A stretch of 64,000 nt of DNA from Deinococcus fonticola (GCF_004634215.1 NZ_SMMH01000005.1:102966-166965); one strand, 5' to 3'. Positions 30,635 to 40,027 are shown, counted from the first letter of the stretch. The notes: generated from the letters alone by a model not told the origin. Made by a program: numbers and translations.

Positions 30635-31711
30635 CTACCCCAACTCACCCCGGAATTGCCCCAATACCCTCGGGTCGTTGGCGTAGAAGTAGCGAATATC
30701 GGGGATTTTGTACTTCAGCATGGCGATTCGTTCAGGGCCGAGGCCGAAGGCGAAGCCAGTCATGCCTTCGTAGACGCGCTCTTTGCCGGCCTGTTCGCGC
30801 AGGTCGTCCACGGCTTTGAACACGTTGGGGTGAACCATGCCGCACCCGCCGAGTTCCAGCCATTTGCTCTCTCCGCGTGGGTTCTCCCAGTACACAGCAA
30901 AGTCCGCGCCGGGTTCCACGAAAGGGTAGTAACTGGGCTGGAAGCGCACGCGGGCGCTGGGGCCGTACAGGCCACGGGCCATTTCGGCGATGGTGCCTTT
31001 CAGGTCGCTCATGCTGATATTCGGGCCGACGACCAGGCCTTCGAGCTGGTGGAACATGCTTTCGTGCGTGGCGTCGGTGGCTTCGTAGCGGTACACCTTG
31101 CCGCGACTGACCATTTTCAGGGGGGGCTCGTGGTCGATCATGTAGCGGATCTGCATGTTGCTGGTGTGGGTTCTTAGCAGGCGAGGCACGCTCGGGGCCG
31201 GGGCCGCCCCCGGTTCCGACGGGCCGTTGAGGTTAGAGGAACTCTCTTCGAGCCAGAAGGTGTCCTGAAGGTCGCGGGCGGGATGATACCAGGGGATGTT
31301 CAGGGCTTCGAAGTTGTAGTGTTCGTCCTCGACTTCGGGACCTTCGGCAACCTCATAGCCCATGCGCTGGTAAATGGCAATCAGGTCGTCGTACACGCGG
31401 CTGATCGGGTGCAGACCGCCGGCGGGGAGAGGCAGGCCGGGAAGGGTCACGTCGATGGCCTCGCTGGCGAGTTTCTGATCAAGGGCTTCGCGTTTCAGCA
31501 CGCTTTCGCGTTCGGTCAGGGCCGTGTCGATGGCCTGGCGAATGGCGTTGATCTCGGCGCCGCGTGTTTTCCGTTCCTCGGGCGGAAGTTTGCCGAGGCT
31601 GCCGAGCTCCCTGGTGACCAGGCCGCTCTTGCCGACATACCGGGTTTTCACGGCCTGAAGGACGTCGAGCGTGCTGGCGTCCCTGATTTCCTGTAAGGCT
31701 TCCTGCTGCAT
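30635..31711 (-). CDS. pheS: Phenylalanyl-tRNA synthetase alpha subunit
   Basis: The 358-residue catalytic subunit has the coiled-coil N-terminus, LPLPAGGLHPISRVYDDL, class II motif 2 (MVSRGKVYRYEATDATHES) and motif 3 (FGLGPERIAMLKY). A low-complexity insert of about 20 residues (starting SSSNLNGPSEP) sits between DTFWL and LLRTHTS, where most bacterial PheS proteins have a short link. AAGGAG precedes the ATG at 31711 by 7 nt and sets the start. Confidence 0.96.
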   Translation of the reverse strand: MQQEALQEIRDASTLDVLQAVKTRYVGKSGLVTRELGSLGKLPPEERKTRGAEINAIRQAIDTALTERESVLKREALDQKLASEAIDVTLPGLPLPAGGLHPISRVYDDLIAIYQRMGYEVAEGPEVEDEHYNFEALNIPWYHPARDLQDTFWLEESSSNLNGPSEPGAAPAPSVPRLLRTHTSNMQIRYMIDHEPPLKMVSRGKVYRYEATDATHESMFHQLEGLVVGPNISMSDLKGTIAEMARGLYGPSARVRFQPSYYPFVEPGADFAVYWENPRGESKWLELGGCGMVHPNVFKAVDDLREQAGKERVYEGMTGFAFGLGPERIAMLKYKIPDIRYFYANDPRVLGQFRGELG

Positions 31712-31730
31712 GTGGTCTCCTTGAATGAAA

Positions 31731-31788
31731 AAGCCCCGCCGCACGGATGTGGGCGGGGTGACGTGCTGACCTGTTATTCAGTCAGCAT
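31731..31788 (-). promoter_or_regulatory. Attenuator-like double hairpin in the pheS leader
   Basis: Just upstream of the pheS Shine-Dalgarno, the minus strand has a stem CCCCGCC / GGCGGGG (31734-31758) followed by CTTTTT, a classic intrinsic terminator form. A second stem, ATGCTGAC / GTCAGCAC (31763-31788), lies ahead of it. No gene on this strand ends here, so the terminator must act on pheS itself. The leader upstream can encode a short peptide starting at about 31836 with MTPRTG. Regulation by translation or tRNA charging is inferred. Confidence 0.55.
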
Positions 31789-31957
31789 GGCCCCGGAGCG
31801 GGTAAACGGCGAAGGTGTACCAGTCCGGGGGGTCATACGTTCAGGGTAGCAGATGAGGCCAGAATGTTCTTCAGCGGTCTGGCGTAGAGCAAAGGTAAGG
31901 TCGAGATACAACCCGCAGCCAGCCAGTCAAAACACGGCTTCAGCAGGTAGGAAAGCA

Positions 31958-31988
31958 CCCAGGCCCGTCAGTCGCTGACGGGCCTGGG
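31958..31988 (-). terminator. Perfect 14-bp hairpin after the 63-codon gene
   Basis: CCCAGGCCCGTCAG / CTGACGGGCCTGGG around a 3-nt loop, followed on the minus strand by TGCTTTCC. It lies 16 nt after the stop of the small gene. Confidence 0.75.
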
Positions 31989-32004
31989 CAAGGTGTTTCG
32001 TGTT

Positions 32005-32196
32005 TTACAGCAAGCCTTGCAGGAGAATGCGCCACCAGCAGCGGGAAGCGCGGCGAGGGCCGTATGCGCGGGCCGAGCCTTTCGGGAAACTGGGCAGGCG
32101 ATACACCTGAATGTCGGAGTGGTCGTGCGGGACAGTAGGAGTCCATCCGGGATTGCTTGGGGTCGAGCGGGCGTGAGGGGAGTTGATCAATGTCAT
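32005..32196 (-). CDS. 63-residue basic protein, unknown function
   Basis: The reading frame MTLINSPHARS... ends SRCWWRILLQGLL. It is Pro/Ser/Arg-rich in the middle with a C-terminal amphipathic, aromatic and basic tail. Evidence for a gene: AAGAGGT Shine-Dalgarno 5 nt before the ATG, a consensus-like promoter 73 bp upstream, and a perfect terminator hairpin right after the stop. I do not recognise a family; a membrane-active small protein is one possibility. Confidence 0.6.
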   Translation of the reverse strand: MTLINSPHARSTPSNPGWTPTVPHDHSDIQVYRLPSFPKGSARAYGPRRASRCWWRILLQGLL

Positions 32197-32268
32197 GCAA
32201 CCTCTTGAGGTGAAGGTGATTGGCCGGAGCCTATGGTTCATGGCAACTTTAGCGCCAATCGCATGAGG

Positions 32269-32297
32269 AAAATATGAATTAATACTCAAAGCTCAAT
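32269..32297 (-). promoter_or_regulatory. Promoter of the 63-codon gene
   Basis: On the minus strand TTGAGC (-35, 32292-32297), a 17-bp spacer and TATTTT (-10, 32269-32274). The predicted leader is about 65 nt. Confidence 0.55.
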
Positions 32298-32312
32298 CAG
32301 GCCAAAGTAATG

Positions 32313-32351
32313 GTCTGACCGCGAAAAGCGCCTGCTAGTGCGGTCAGACCC
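32313..32351 (-). terminator. Hairpin after chdC
   Basis: A perfect 11-bp stem GGTCTGACCGC / GCGGTCAGACC with a 17-nt loop, 26 nt after the chdC stop. The T-tract is weak (ATTACTTT). Confidence 0.6.
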
Positions 32352-32376
32352 TCAGTTGGTGCCGAACTGGGTTCCT

Positions 32377-33216
<840 letters not shown>

Positions 33217-33329
33217 CTTCCCGCACTATTCCACCCCTTCCAGGGGACGTTTTTCCCCGTCCGAGCGGTCAGGCGCGGCACACAGCCAGATCAGGCCCTT
33301 TCACAGACCAGGCCCTCTTGCCCTGTATT

Positions 33330-33345
33330 TGATAATGAATTATCA
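33330..33345. promoter_or_regulatory. Fur/Zur-type palindrome upstream of the metal-binding SBP gene
   Basis: TGATAATGAATTATCA is a perfect 7-2-7 inverted repeat of the GATAAT/ATTATC type recognised by Fur-superfamily repressors (Fur, Zur, Mur). It overlaps a TTGATA that could be a -35, with TATGGT 19 bp downstream as -10. It lies 88 bp upstream of the ATG at 33433. Confidence 0.65.
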
Positions 33346-33432
33346 TTTTCGGGTATGGTCGCCGTTAGCGTACCGTCGGAGTGCGGCAAGGCACCGCGAC
33401 CCATTCCCACTTTCACTTTCAGGAGAACTCTC

Positions 33433-34371
33433 ATGTCTAACCCCAACCTCTTGCGCCATTGGCCTGTCCTGCTCCTGCTGACCGGCGCGGCGTCTGCGGC
33501 TCCCCTGCCTGTCACAACCACCAACAGCATCATCGCGGATTTCGTGAGGAACATCGGCGGCACGCGGGTCAGTGTCAGCACCATCGTTCCGGCCGGCGCA
33601 GACACGCACAGTTTTCAGCCCACCACCGCTGCCATTCGCGCCCTGGCCAGCAGCAAGGTGCTGTTCGCCAACGGTGCGGGCCTGGAACCCTGGCTGCCGA
33701 AACTGAAGGCCGCCAGCAAGACCCCGGTCACCGATCTGACGGCCGGGTTGAAGCTCCGCGCCGCGCCCGATGAAGAGGAAGAGCACGCGCACGAGACTCA
33801 CGATCAGGAGTCTCACGAACACGATGAGCACGACCACGGCCCGGCCGATCCGCACGCCTGGTGGGACGTTCGTTACGCCGCGCAGTACGCCCGTAAAATC
33901 GCGGCCACCCTCTCTGCCCTTGACCCGGCCGGAAAAGCCACCTACCAGAAGAACCTGACCAGCTACACGAACCAGCTGATGGCCGTGGACGCTGCCGCCA
34001 GAAAACAGTTCGCCACGCTTCCAGCCGGCAAACGCAAGATCGTCACCAACCACGACGCGCTGCACTACTTCGCGGCACGTTACCACCTGAATATCGTGGG
34101 CACGGTGCTGCCCGGCCTCAGCACCGAACGCGAGCCCAGCGCCCGCGAACTGGCGGAACTGGTGCAGAACGTGAAGAAAAGCGGCGCGCGCGCCATCTTC
34201 ACCGAAAATACCGTAAATACCCGCCTGGCCCAGACGCTGGCCCGCGAAACAGGCGTGAAAGTCGCGCCACCGCTCTTTACCGACGCGCTGGCGCCAGCAG
34301 GACAACCCGGCTCCACTTTCCTGCAAGCCCTGCGGCTGAACGTGGACACGGTAGTCAAAGCCTTGAAGTAA
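33433..34371 (+). CDS. Zinc/manganese ABC transporter substrate-binding protein (ZnuA-like)
   Basis: The 312-residue cluster A-1 binding protein has a Sec signal peptide (about 1-23, ending ASAAP). The metal histidine lies in [11 protein letters not shown] His/Asp/Glu-rich loop (residues 118-140: [20 protein letters not shown]) is typical of zinc-specific members. [14 protein letters not shown] supplies further ligands and an acidic residue follows later. AGGAG stands 8 nt before the ATG at 33433. No permease or ATPase gene is adjacent, so it must work with components encoded elsewhere. The palindrome upstream implies repression when metal is sufficient. Confidence 0.9.
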   Translation: MSNPNLLRHWPVLLLLTGAASAAPLPVTTTNSIIADFVRNIGGTRVSVSTIVPAGADTHSFQPTTAAIRALASSKVLFANGAGLEPWLPKLKAASKTPVTDLTAGLKLRAAPDEEEEHAHETHDQESHEHDEHDHGPADPHAWWDVRYAAQYARKIAATLSALDPAGKATYQKNLTSYTNQLMAVDAAARKQFATLPAGKRKIVTNHDALHYFAARYHLNIVGTVLPGLSTEREPSARELAELVQNVKKSGARAIFTENTVNTRLAQTLARETGVKVAPPLFTDALAPAGQPGSTFLQALRLNVDTVVKALK

Positions 34372-34432
34372 AACCCTCGGCGGTGAGATCGCCGGTCTTG
34401 AATCATCTCATCAGCTGGGAGAAAAAACACAC

Positions 34433-34480
34433 CAGGCGGGCCAGCAAGAAGGAATGCAAACCTTCTCGCTGGCCCGCCTG
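34433..34480. terminator. Long hairpin after the znuA-like gene
   Basis: A near-perfect 20-bp stem (CAGGCGGGCCAGC, one mismatch, AGAAGG) with an 8-nt loop. A T-run is present only on the minus-strand side (six A at 34422-34427 on plus), so it may stop transcription from both directions. Confidence 0.65.
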
Positions 34481-34564
34481 CATATAAGGCAGTCTACTGA
34501 TTCCTTAAAGGTCTGGTCAAGCTGGATAAGTATAACCCTCACGCCAAACTGCGAGTCTGGAAGC

Positions 34565-35245
34565 ATGAAACGACTGTTGACCAGCGCCGCCCTGCTCGCC
34601 GCCTTGACTGCCGCAACCGCCAGTGCCCAGACCCGCCCCATCGAACTGGGCCTGACCGCCGGGTACGCCTCGGGCCTCAGTGGTGAAGTGTTTGTGCACG
34701 CGCCCAATGTGGCTGGCCCCATCGGCGTGAAGCTCAGCGCGGCCTACACCAGCCCCAGCGACAGCATCCGCGACAATGTGGAGATCACGGGTCTGAACTC
34801 CGGCCTGACCCTGGGCACCTTCGGTAGCTTCAAGAGCCGTGGTCTGGCCACCGAGAGCGGCAGCCACATGGTGTTCGGCCTGGACGGCACGTACAACCTG
34901 GGCGAGGTCACGCCGGGCGTTAGTGCGCTGGGCTACGCCGGCGCGCGCTACGGCATGTTCAGAGCCACGGAAACCTACGCCGACGACGCCACACTGAGCA
35001 ACACCTGGACCATGAATTCATTTGGTGTGGGGGCCGGCGCGCAACTCAGCTACGCTCTGGCCGGCAACCTGAGTCTGGTGGGCGATCTGGGAGTGGATCA
35101 TTACTTCGCGGGGACGCTCTCTAACGGCACCGCGAACGGCACCTACGCCCCGGGCGAAGCCGGTTACAGCGACCAGCGGGCACGCTTTGCCTTCCCCGGC
35201 ACGGTGTTCAAAGCCAAGATCGGCCTGAAATTCAGCAACTTCTGA
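34565..35245 (+). CDS. Outer-membrane beta-barrel-like protein
   Basis: The 226-residue protein has a Sec signal peptide cleaved after ATASA (about residue 21). The remainder is alternating short beta strands with Gly/aromatic girdles ([28 protein letters not shown]) and ends in F (LKFSNF), the C-terminal phenylalanine typical of outer-membrane barrels. It is probably an 8-10 stranded porin or OmpW/OmpA-like barrel. Partners are not evident. A TATAAC-like -10 region lies about 30 nt upstream. Confidence 0.75.
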   Translation: MKRLLTSAALLAALTAATASAQTRPIELGLTAGYASGLSGEVFVHAPNVAGPIGVKLSAAYTSPSDSIRDNVEITGLNSGLTLGTFGSFKSRGLATESGSHMVFGLDGTYNLGEVTPGVSALGYAGARYGMFRATETYADDATLSNTWTMNSFGVGAGAQLSYALAGNLSLVGDLGVDHYFAGTLSNGTANGTYAPGEAGYSDQRARFAFPGTVFKAKIGLKFSNF

Positions 35246-35252
35246 GGCACGA

Positions 35253-35702
35253 TTACTGATCCTCCGCTGTTGATTCCTCGACCTCCTGTCCTTGTGGATG
35301 GGAGGTTTTGACATGCACCACCTTCCGTTCGCGGTGCTCCAGCAGGCCGCGAAGCTGCTCGAAGGCCGCCAGGGTGCGTGGAAACCCCAGGTAGGGTACG
35401 CAAAAAAGCAGTACCTCACGCACCTCCTGCTCGCTGGCCCCGGCATTCATGGCCCCGCGCAGGTGCGTGCGCAGTTCCGGCGGGCTGCCCAGCGAGGTAA
35501 GGAGCACACACGCCATCAACTCTTTGGTTTTGAGGTCGAGTCCGGGGCGCTCATACACCGTGTCGTAAGCGAAATCCCGGATGTAGGCCATCAGGTCGCT
35601 GTCCAGCCCCTGCAGGCGTTCCAGAATTCGTTCCTGCTGCGACCCGAAGATAACTTCACGGGCCTTCTGCCCGGCTCCCCTGTCCTGCTTGTCCTGTGCC
35701 AT
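35253..35702 (-). CDS. Carboxymuconolactone decarboxylase / AhpD-like family protein
   Basis: The 149-residue all-helical protein has [23 protein letters not shown] and [14 protein letters not shown], the core of the CMD family. The CxxC redox motif of AhpD is absent (the ordinary position has SLGS), so peroxidase-type activity is unlikely. The start at ATG 35702 follows TACGCT by 7 nt; upstream in-frame codons are rejected on that basis. Confidence 0.85.
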   Translation of the reverse strand: MAQDKQDRGAGQKAREVIFGSQQERILERLQGLDSDLMAYIRDFAYDTVYERPGLDLKTKELMACVLLTSLGSPPELRTHLRGAMNAGASEQEVREVLLFCVPYLGFPRTLAAFEQLRGLLEHRERKVVHVKTSHPQGQEVEESTAEDQ

Positions 35703-35709
35703 GCCTCTC

Positions 35710-35715
35710 AGCGTA
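35710..35715 (-). promoter_or_regulatory. -10 box of the CMD-family gene, leaderless type
   Basis: TACGCT on the minus strand with 7 nt to the ATG at 35702. Confidence 0.5.
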
Positions 35716-35804
35716 CCCAAAGCGGCCACCAGCAAGAACCGCCCACCCACGAAGGGCAGGCGGTGCTGGTCAAACTGGAAAAGAATTGAAGGGTCAGCCG
35801 GTGC

Positions 35805-36278
35805 TTACTTCTTGATTTCCTTCATCACGGCGGCCGTCAGGTCCGTGCTGCTGTTGGCGTAGACCACCAGTCTGGTGGTGGCGGCCACCTGGCGATCCAG
35901 CACCACGCTGTAGCCGTTGGCCTTGGCGGTCTTGGCAATGGCGCTGTTCAGTTTGGTCGCCAGTGGCTTGAACGCCGCCGCGATTTGCGTCTGGTAGTTT
36001 TTCTGCGCGTTGGCAAAGGTCTGCTGCGCTTTGGTGACGGCAGCCTTGTTGGCGGCAGTGGGGCTGCCGTTCACTTTGACCAGCAGGGTTTGCAGGTTTT
36101 TCTGCTGCTGACCCAGATCCGTATCGGCTTTCTTGCGCAGGGCGGTGTAATTGGCCCCGCCGGGCATGGCAGCCACCAGTTGCGGCACATTGACGAACCC
36201 CAGGCGCCCCTTGCCACTCTGGGCTTGGGGGGCGGTCAACAGCAGGGCCACGGGCAGAAGAAGAAAGAGTCGTTTCAT
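35805..36278 (-). CDS. OmpH/Skp-family periplasmic chaperone-like protein (copy 2)
   Basis: The 157-residue protein has a signal peptide (1-19). GRLGFVNVPQLVAAMPGG opens the mature part, a long coiled coil (about 45-115, KNLQTLLVKVNG, QTFANAQKNYQTQI) follows and the C-terminal strand VVLDRQVAATTRLVVYA packs against the N-terminus. Skp trimers hold unfolded outer-membrane proteins. The GAGG before the ATG provides a Shine-Dalgarno. It lies 108 bp after a related gene on the same strand, separated from it by a terminator. Confidence 0.85.
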   Translation of the reverse strand: MKRLFLLLPVALLLTAPQAQSGKGRLGFVNVPQLVAAMPGGANYTALRKKADTDLGQQQKNLQTLLVKVNGSPTAANKAAVTKAQQTFANAQKNYQTQIAAAFKPLATKLNSAIAKTAKANGYSVVLDRQVAATTRLVVYANSSTDLTAAVMKEIKK

Positions 36279-36317
36279 GGAAACCTCGGGAAGGCAAAAT
36301 TAAGACAAAACTTCAGG

Positions 36318-36344
36318 ACAAACCCCCGCTGGTCAGGGCGGGGG
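36318..36344 (-). terminator. Terminator between the two Skp-like genes
   Basis: CCCCCGC / GCGGGGG stem with an 8-nt loop followed by TTTG on the minus strand, 43 nt after the upstream gene's stop. It should reduce read-through into copy 2. Confidence 0.7.
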
Positions 36345-36386
36345 CGCGGGCGTGCAGGAAAAAGCCGGGCCGGTTCCCCGGTGGGC

Positions 36387-36875
36387 TTACTTGATGTTCT
36401 TCTTGATGGCTTCGGTGACGTCGGTGCCTTCGTCGGCGTACACGACCAGGCCGCTTTGCTGCGCGACCGCGCGGCTCATGATGATGGAAAAGCCGTTCGC
36501 CTTGGCGTAGTCGCTCATGGCTTTATCGATCTGCTGCTCGACCGGGCCGGCCTTGGCTTTCATCTGGGTGTCGTAGTCCTTGAGTTTGGCGTTGTAGGTA
36601 TCCACCAGCTGCGAACGCCTGGTCTTGTCGGCCTGGGTAGCGGCAGTTCCCTTGGCGTCGATTTCCTTGATCTGCTTGTCGAGCGTGGCGGCTTCACCCT
36701 GGAATTTGGTTTCCAGATCCTTGACACCCTTGAAGCTGGGGCTGGCCGCAAACAGGGCGTCCACGTTGGCGAAGCCGACTTTCTGGGCACCCGTCTGGGC
36801 ATGCGGAGCAAGAGTGCCGAGGCCGAAGGCGGCGACGACGGCAACAGGAGCGAGCGCTTTGACGTTCATCTTCAT
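36387..36875 (-). CDS. OmpH/Skp-family periplasmic chaperone-like protein (copy 1)
   Basis: The 162-residue protein has a signal peptide (about 1-27, ending PHAQT). [20 protein letters not shown] follows, then a charged coiled coil (about 50-125) and [24 protein letters not shown] as the closing strand. It shares the layout of copy 2 but not high identity, so the duplication is old. The start at 36875 follows TACTTT by 7 nt. Likely role is periplasmic holding of outer-membrane or S-layer proteins. Confidence 0.87.
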   Translation of the reverse strand: MKMNVKALAPVAVVAAFGLGTLAPHAQTGAQKVGFANVDALFAASPSFKGVKDLETKFQGEAATLDKQIKEIDAKGTAATQADKTRRSQLVDTYNAKLKDYDTQMKAKAGPVEQQIDKAMSDYAKANGFSIIMSRAVAQQSGLVVYADEGTDVTEAIKKNIK

Positions 36876-36882
36876 GCCCAGC

Positions 36883-36888
36883 AAAGTA
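36883..36888 (-). promoter_or_regulatory. -10 box of Skp-like copy 1, leaderless type
   Basis: TACTTT on the minus strand with 7 nt to the ATG at 36875. Confidence 0.5.
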
Positions 36889-37018
36889 TCACGTGGTTTC
36901 TGAGCCGAATGAAGTGGCACAAAGAGGCCACACATCTGGCGTCAAAAACCAGTCAGACGAGTCCAGTGGTCATCGGCGCACCCTGAGGCGAGGTGACTTG
37001 CATTACACTAATCGCACC

Positions 37019-37648
37019 ATGTTAGTACGCGATTGGATGACCGTGAACCCGAAGACCGTCACGCCTGAAACGCCCGTCATGGACGCGCTTCAGATTATCA
37101 AGGAAGGGGGCTTCCGGCGCCTGCCCGTGATGGATCGGGGCCGCCTGGTCGGCATCGTGACCCGCAAGGACCTGAAGGACGCCATGCCCAGCAAGGCCAC
37201 CACCCTCAGCGTCTGGGAACTGAATTACCTGCTCAGCAAACTCAGTGTGGACGAGGTGATGGCCCGCCCGGTCATCACGGCCGCCGAAGGCGAGTACATC
37301 GAGGACGCGGCCCTGCGCATGCTGGAGCACAAGGTGGGCGGCATGCCGGTGCTGAACGACGCCGGGCAGATCAGTGGGATCATTACCACGCGCGACATCC
37401 TGCGGGCGTTCACGAACATCCTGGGCATGAAAGAAGGCGGGCAGCGCCTGACGCTGGACATGCCCGACGTCCCCGGCAGTCTGGAACGCGCCACGCACGC
37501 GGTCACGCCCAGCAACATCATCAGTGTCGCCACCTACGACTCGGCCGCCACCGCCGGACACCGCCGCTTCGTGATGCGCGTGAACGGTGACGGCGTGCAG
37601 GACGTGCGCCAGCGCGTGAAGCAAGCTGGCATCACTGTGCTTGACTGA
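37019..37648 (+). CDS. CBS-domain pair plus ACT domain protein (AcuB-like)
   Basis: The 209-residue protein has two CBS domains (about 5-62, [17 protein letters not shown]; and 75-130, [21 protein letters not shown]). A C-terminal ACT-like domain (about 140-209, [19 protein letters not shown]) follows. CBS pairs bind adenine nucleotides and ACT domains bind amino acids, so it is probably a small metabolite sensor. It has no catalytic domain. TACACT lies 9 nt upstream of the ATG. It is monocistronic, with its own terminator. Confidence 0.9.
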   Translation: MLVRDWMTVNPKTVTPETPVMDALQIIKEGGFRRLPVMDRGRLVGIVTRKDLKDAMPSKATTLSVWELNYLLSKLSVDEVMARPVITAAEGEYIEDAALRMLEHKVGGMPVLNDAGQISGIITTRDILRAFTNILGMKEGGQRLTLDMPDVPGSLERATHAVTPSNIISVATYDSAATAGHRRFVMRVNGDGVQDVRQRVKQAGITVLD

Positions 37649-37666
37649 GCCGAACCAGCAAAAAAC

Positions 37667-37696
37667 GGACTGGTTTCCCGGCCAGTCCATTTTTTT
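37667..37696. terminator. Bidirectional terminator after the CBS-ACT gene
   Basis: Stem GGACTGG / CCAGTCC, loop of 8 nt, then seven T on the plus strand (37690-37696). An A-run on the left (37660-37665) gives a T-run for the convergent gene. Confidence 0.9.
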
Positions 37697-37731
37697 GTGG
37701 GTTAAAAGGCGTCAGTAACTTTGACGTCTAA

Positions 37732-38292
37732 TTAAGCCTGGCGGCCGTTGTGACGGGCTGCCGTGGCGGCCACGATGTCAGCGGGAATGTTGTCCTCGAC
37801 AGCCACCAGGCGGCCGTCGTTGCTCACGGCGCCGTGCAGGCGGTCGTACTCGTCGTTTTCCAGGGTGTAGGAGTCCTGGTAGCGGCGCGTGCCCCCCGCC
37901 ACTTCGGCTGCCGCGTCGTCGTCCAGGCCGTGCCCGGACACTGCACCAGTGGCCGCGCCCGCTGCCGCGCCGATCCCCAGGCCCAGCACCACGGGAATAG
38001 CCGCCAGACCGCCGGTGGCTGCCACCAGCGCGCCCGCCGCCAGACCAGCCGCCGTGCCCAGGGCGCCGCCCGTCACGGCGCCGGCCGCCACGTCTTTTCC
38101 GTCCCCGCCGGCCTCGGCCACGACGGCCTGCTCGGTGGTGGTCGCGGTCGTCGTGGTGGTGGGCGTGGTTTGCAGCTCGGTGCGGCGGTGGTAGGAGGTC
38201 TGGCCGGACACGTCGCCCACGACGTTCTGGGCTTTCAGGTCGGCAATGAAGGCGTCAGCGTCGGAGACCGTGGGGAAGACATAATGTTTCAT
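37732..38292 (-). CDS. Glycine-zipper general-stress-like protein
   Basis: The 186-residue protein opens with a ferredoxin-like segment (MKHYVFPTVSDADAFIADL), as in YflT/DUF1269-type stress proteins. A Thr-rich linker (TTPTTTTTATTTEQ) follows, then a long Gly/Ala zipper region (about 70-125, AAGLAAGALVAATGGL) that can insert in or pack on membranes, and a soluble tail. Function is unknown. ATG 38301 (MRVMKH) is a possible alternative start. Confidence 0.7.
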   Translation of the reverse strand: MKHYVFPTVSDADAFIADLKAQNVVGDVSGQTSYHRRTELQTTPTTTTTATTTEQAVVAEAGGDGKDVAAGAVTGGALGTAAGLAAGALVAATGGLAAIPVVLGLGIGAAAGAATGAVSGHGLDDDAAAEVAGGTRRYQDSYTLENDEYDRLHGAVSNDGRLVAVEDNIPADIVAATAARHNGRQA

Positions 38293-38465
38293 GACCCGCA
38301 TTCTTCGGGAGGAAGAAGGCGTGGCGGTGTGACGAGCCACAAGTCAACACTTAATTGACCTTGAGAATTTCTGAAGCTGGATGGGGGCCGCCACTGACCT
38401 GCCTAAAGTAACCCTGGAAAATCACTCCAGGCCAGAGTCAGCTAAGAAGTCAACCAGCGAGCCGA

Positions 38466-39644
38466 TTAAGCCAGCGCCTGCCAGGCCGCCTGCACCGCCA
38501 CCCCGCGCGGAAATGGCACGCCCAGGCCCGCGAAGCAGTCCTCCAGGATGCCGGCCAGGCCCAGGGCGTCGTAGCGGTCGGCGTAGCCCATGGTCGAGAT
38601 TCTGAACACGGCGTCCTCGTGCGGCGCCTGACCCGGCAAGGCGCGTTGCCCCATCTGTGCCAGGCGGGCCGCCACCTGCTTGCCGCCGATACCCGGAGGG
38701 GGCGTCAAAACGGCCACGGCGGGGCTGGGGCGTGGGGCCCAGGCGCGGGCGCCCAACGCGTCTCCAGCCGCGATCAGGGCGTCCGTCTTGCGCTTCTGCT
38801 CGGCCCACAGCACCTCCAGCGGCACCGCCAGCAGGCGTTCCAGCGCGGTACTCAGGGCGTAAATCAGGTTGATGGCGGGCGTCTGTGGCGTGCTTCCGGC
38901 CTTCTGGCCGGCCAGTTCGCGTGTCATGTCCAGGTAAAAGCCGTGGGGGGTGTTCTTGATCAGGCGCTCCTGCACCTGCGGGCTGAACAGCACGAACCCC
39001 AGACCGGGCGGCGTGGCCGTACCTTTCTGGCTGCCACTGACGATGATGTCCACGCCCCACGCCGCCGGGCGCAACTCCGCCACACCGTAACTGGTGATGC
39101 AGTCCGCGATGATGATCAGGTCAGGATTCTGCGCTTTGGCTGCTTTCGCAATGGCCTCCAGATCGTGCAGTGCCCCGGTGCTGGTCTCACTGTGGGTAAT
39201 ACACAGGGTATGCGCGTCCCGGCAGGCGTCCGCGATTTCGCCCGCCTCCAGCATCTCCCCCCAGGCTTTTGCGACCACCTGCGTGTCGTAGCCGAAGCGC
39301 CTGGCCATCTCGCCCCAGCGCTCACTGAATTTCCCGGCCTGTGCGTTCACGACTTTCACGCCCGTGGGGGTGGTGCTGACCAGTGCCCCCTCAAAGGCCC
39401 CGGTGCCACTGCTGGTCGTGATGACGGCATCGTAAGGGTCACCAAGGAGGCGCGTGAGCTGCTCGCGGGCTTCCATGAGTTTTGCCACGCCCTCGGGCGC
39501 CCGGTGGTGCATCTGAGGCTGGCTCAACGCCTGCAGAACCTCCGGCGCGACCTCCACCGGGCCGGGGGCGATCAGGCGGGCACGGTTGAGAGGCGTGTAG
39601 GCGGGAACAGGAGTGGCTTCCTGGGCCGGGGCAAGCTGCGTCAT
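38466..39644 (-). CDS. Class V aminotransferase, alanine-glyoxylate type
   Basis: The 392-residue PLP enzyme has [14 protein letters not shown] at the start, [11 protein letters not shown], the cofactor aspartate in [11 protein letters not shown] and the Schiff-base lysine in [15 protein letters not shown]. It belongs to the serine/alanine-glyoxylate group that includes Thermus-type phosphoserine aminotransferases. serA lies 8 kb away and the glycolate oxidase operon also produces glyoxylate, so either serine synthesis or glyoxylate transamination fits. The ATG at 39644 is 6 nt after TACGCT. Confidence 0.88.
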   Translation of the reverse strand: MTQLAPAQEATPVPAYTPLNRARLIAPGPVEVAPEVLQALSQPQMHHRAPEGVAKLMEAREQLTRLLGDPYDAVITTSSGTGAFEGALVSTTPTGVKVVNAQAGKFSERWGEMARRFGYDTQVVAKAWGEMLEAGEIADACRDAHTLCITHSETSTGALHDLEAIAKAAKAQNPDLIIIADCITSYGVAELRPAAWGVDIIVSGSQKGTATPPGLGFVLFSPQVQERLIKNTPHGFYLDMTRELAGQKAGSTPQTPAINLIYALSTALERLLAVPLEVLWAEQKRKTDALIAAGDALGARAWAPRPSPAVAVLTPPPGIGGKQVAARLAQMGQRALPGQAPHEDAVFRISTMGYADRYDALGLAGILEDCFAGLGVPFPRGVAVQAAWQALA

Positions 39645-39650
39645 GTCCCC

Positions 39651-39656
39651 AGCGTA
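39651..39656 (-). promoter_or_regulatory. -10 box of the aminotransferase gene, leaderless type
   Basis: TACGCT on the minus strand with 6 nt to the ATG at 39644. Confidence 0.5.
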
Positions 39657-39922
39657 GACCTGTCGGAAAACGTGTCCGCACAGAGGTCTGCATAAATGGC
39701 TCAGGCAAGGTCAGCCCGTGCTTTCCTGACAGGCATAACCGTTTACCGGCCTGCCGAGGGTTTCAGAGCAGTTCTCTGAAGTCCGTCAGGTGTGGAAGAG
39801 CACCTCCCTGATTCCATGACCTGCTGCGTTTCTCAGAGAGCCTGGGAGGAAAGCCACTCGCCTGAGCCGACCCCGTCCATCTCCCCCGCTACGCACCCGT
39901 CTTAGAGTTGCACGGTTTCCAG

Positions 39923-40027
39923 TTACACGGTGCACCGCACGTGGGCCAGCAGACGCGGGTCATGGGTGCTGAACATGAACGTGATGCCGCGCGACGGATC
40001 AGCCGAGAACCCGTCCACAACAGGCAT
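39923..40027 (-). pseudogene. C-terminal remnant of an ABC transporter ATPase
   Basis: A 34-codon fragment ends ITFMFSTHDPRLLAHVRCTV. The STHDPRLLAHV block is the H-loop (switch histidine) region of MacB/LolD-type ATPases, normally preceded by Walker A, the signature motif and Walker B, none of which remain. It lies 180 bp from a divergent MacB/LolC-type permease gene, its natural partner. The rest of 39645-40208 shows nothing supportable. Confidence 0.6.

Noticed and set aside
31712..31860. T-box riboswitch upstream of pheS
   Set aside because: I could not find the conserved T-box sequence (the GGTGG-ACC-type core) or the stem I specifier arrangement on the minus strand.
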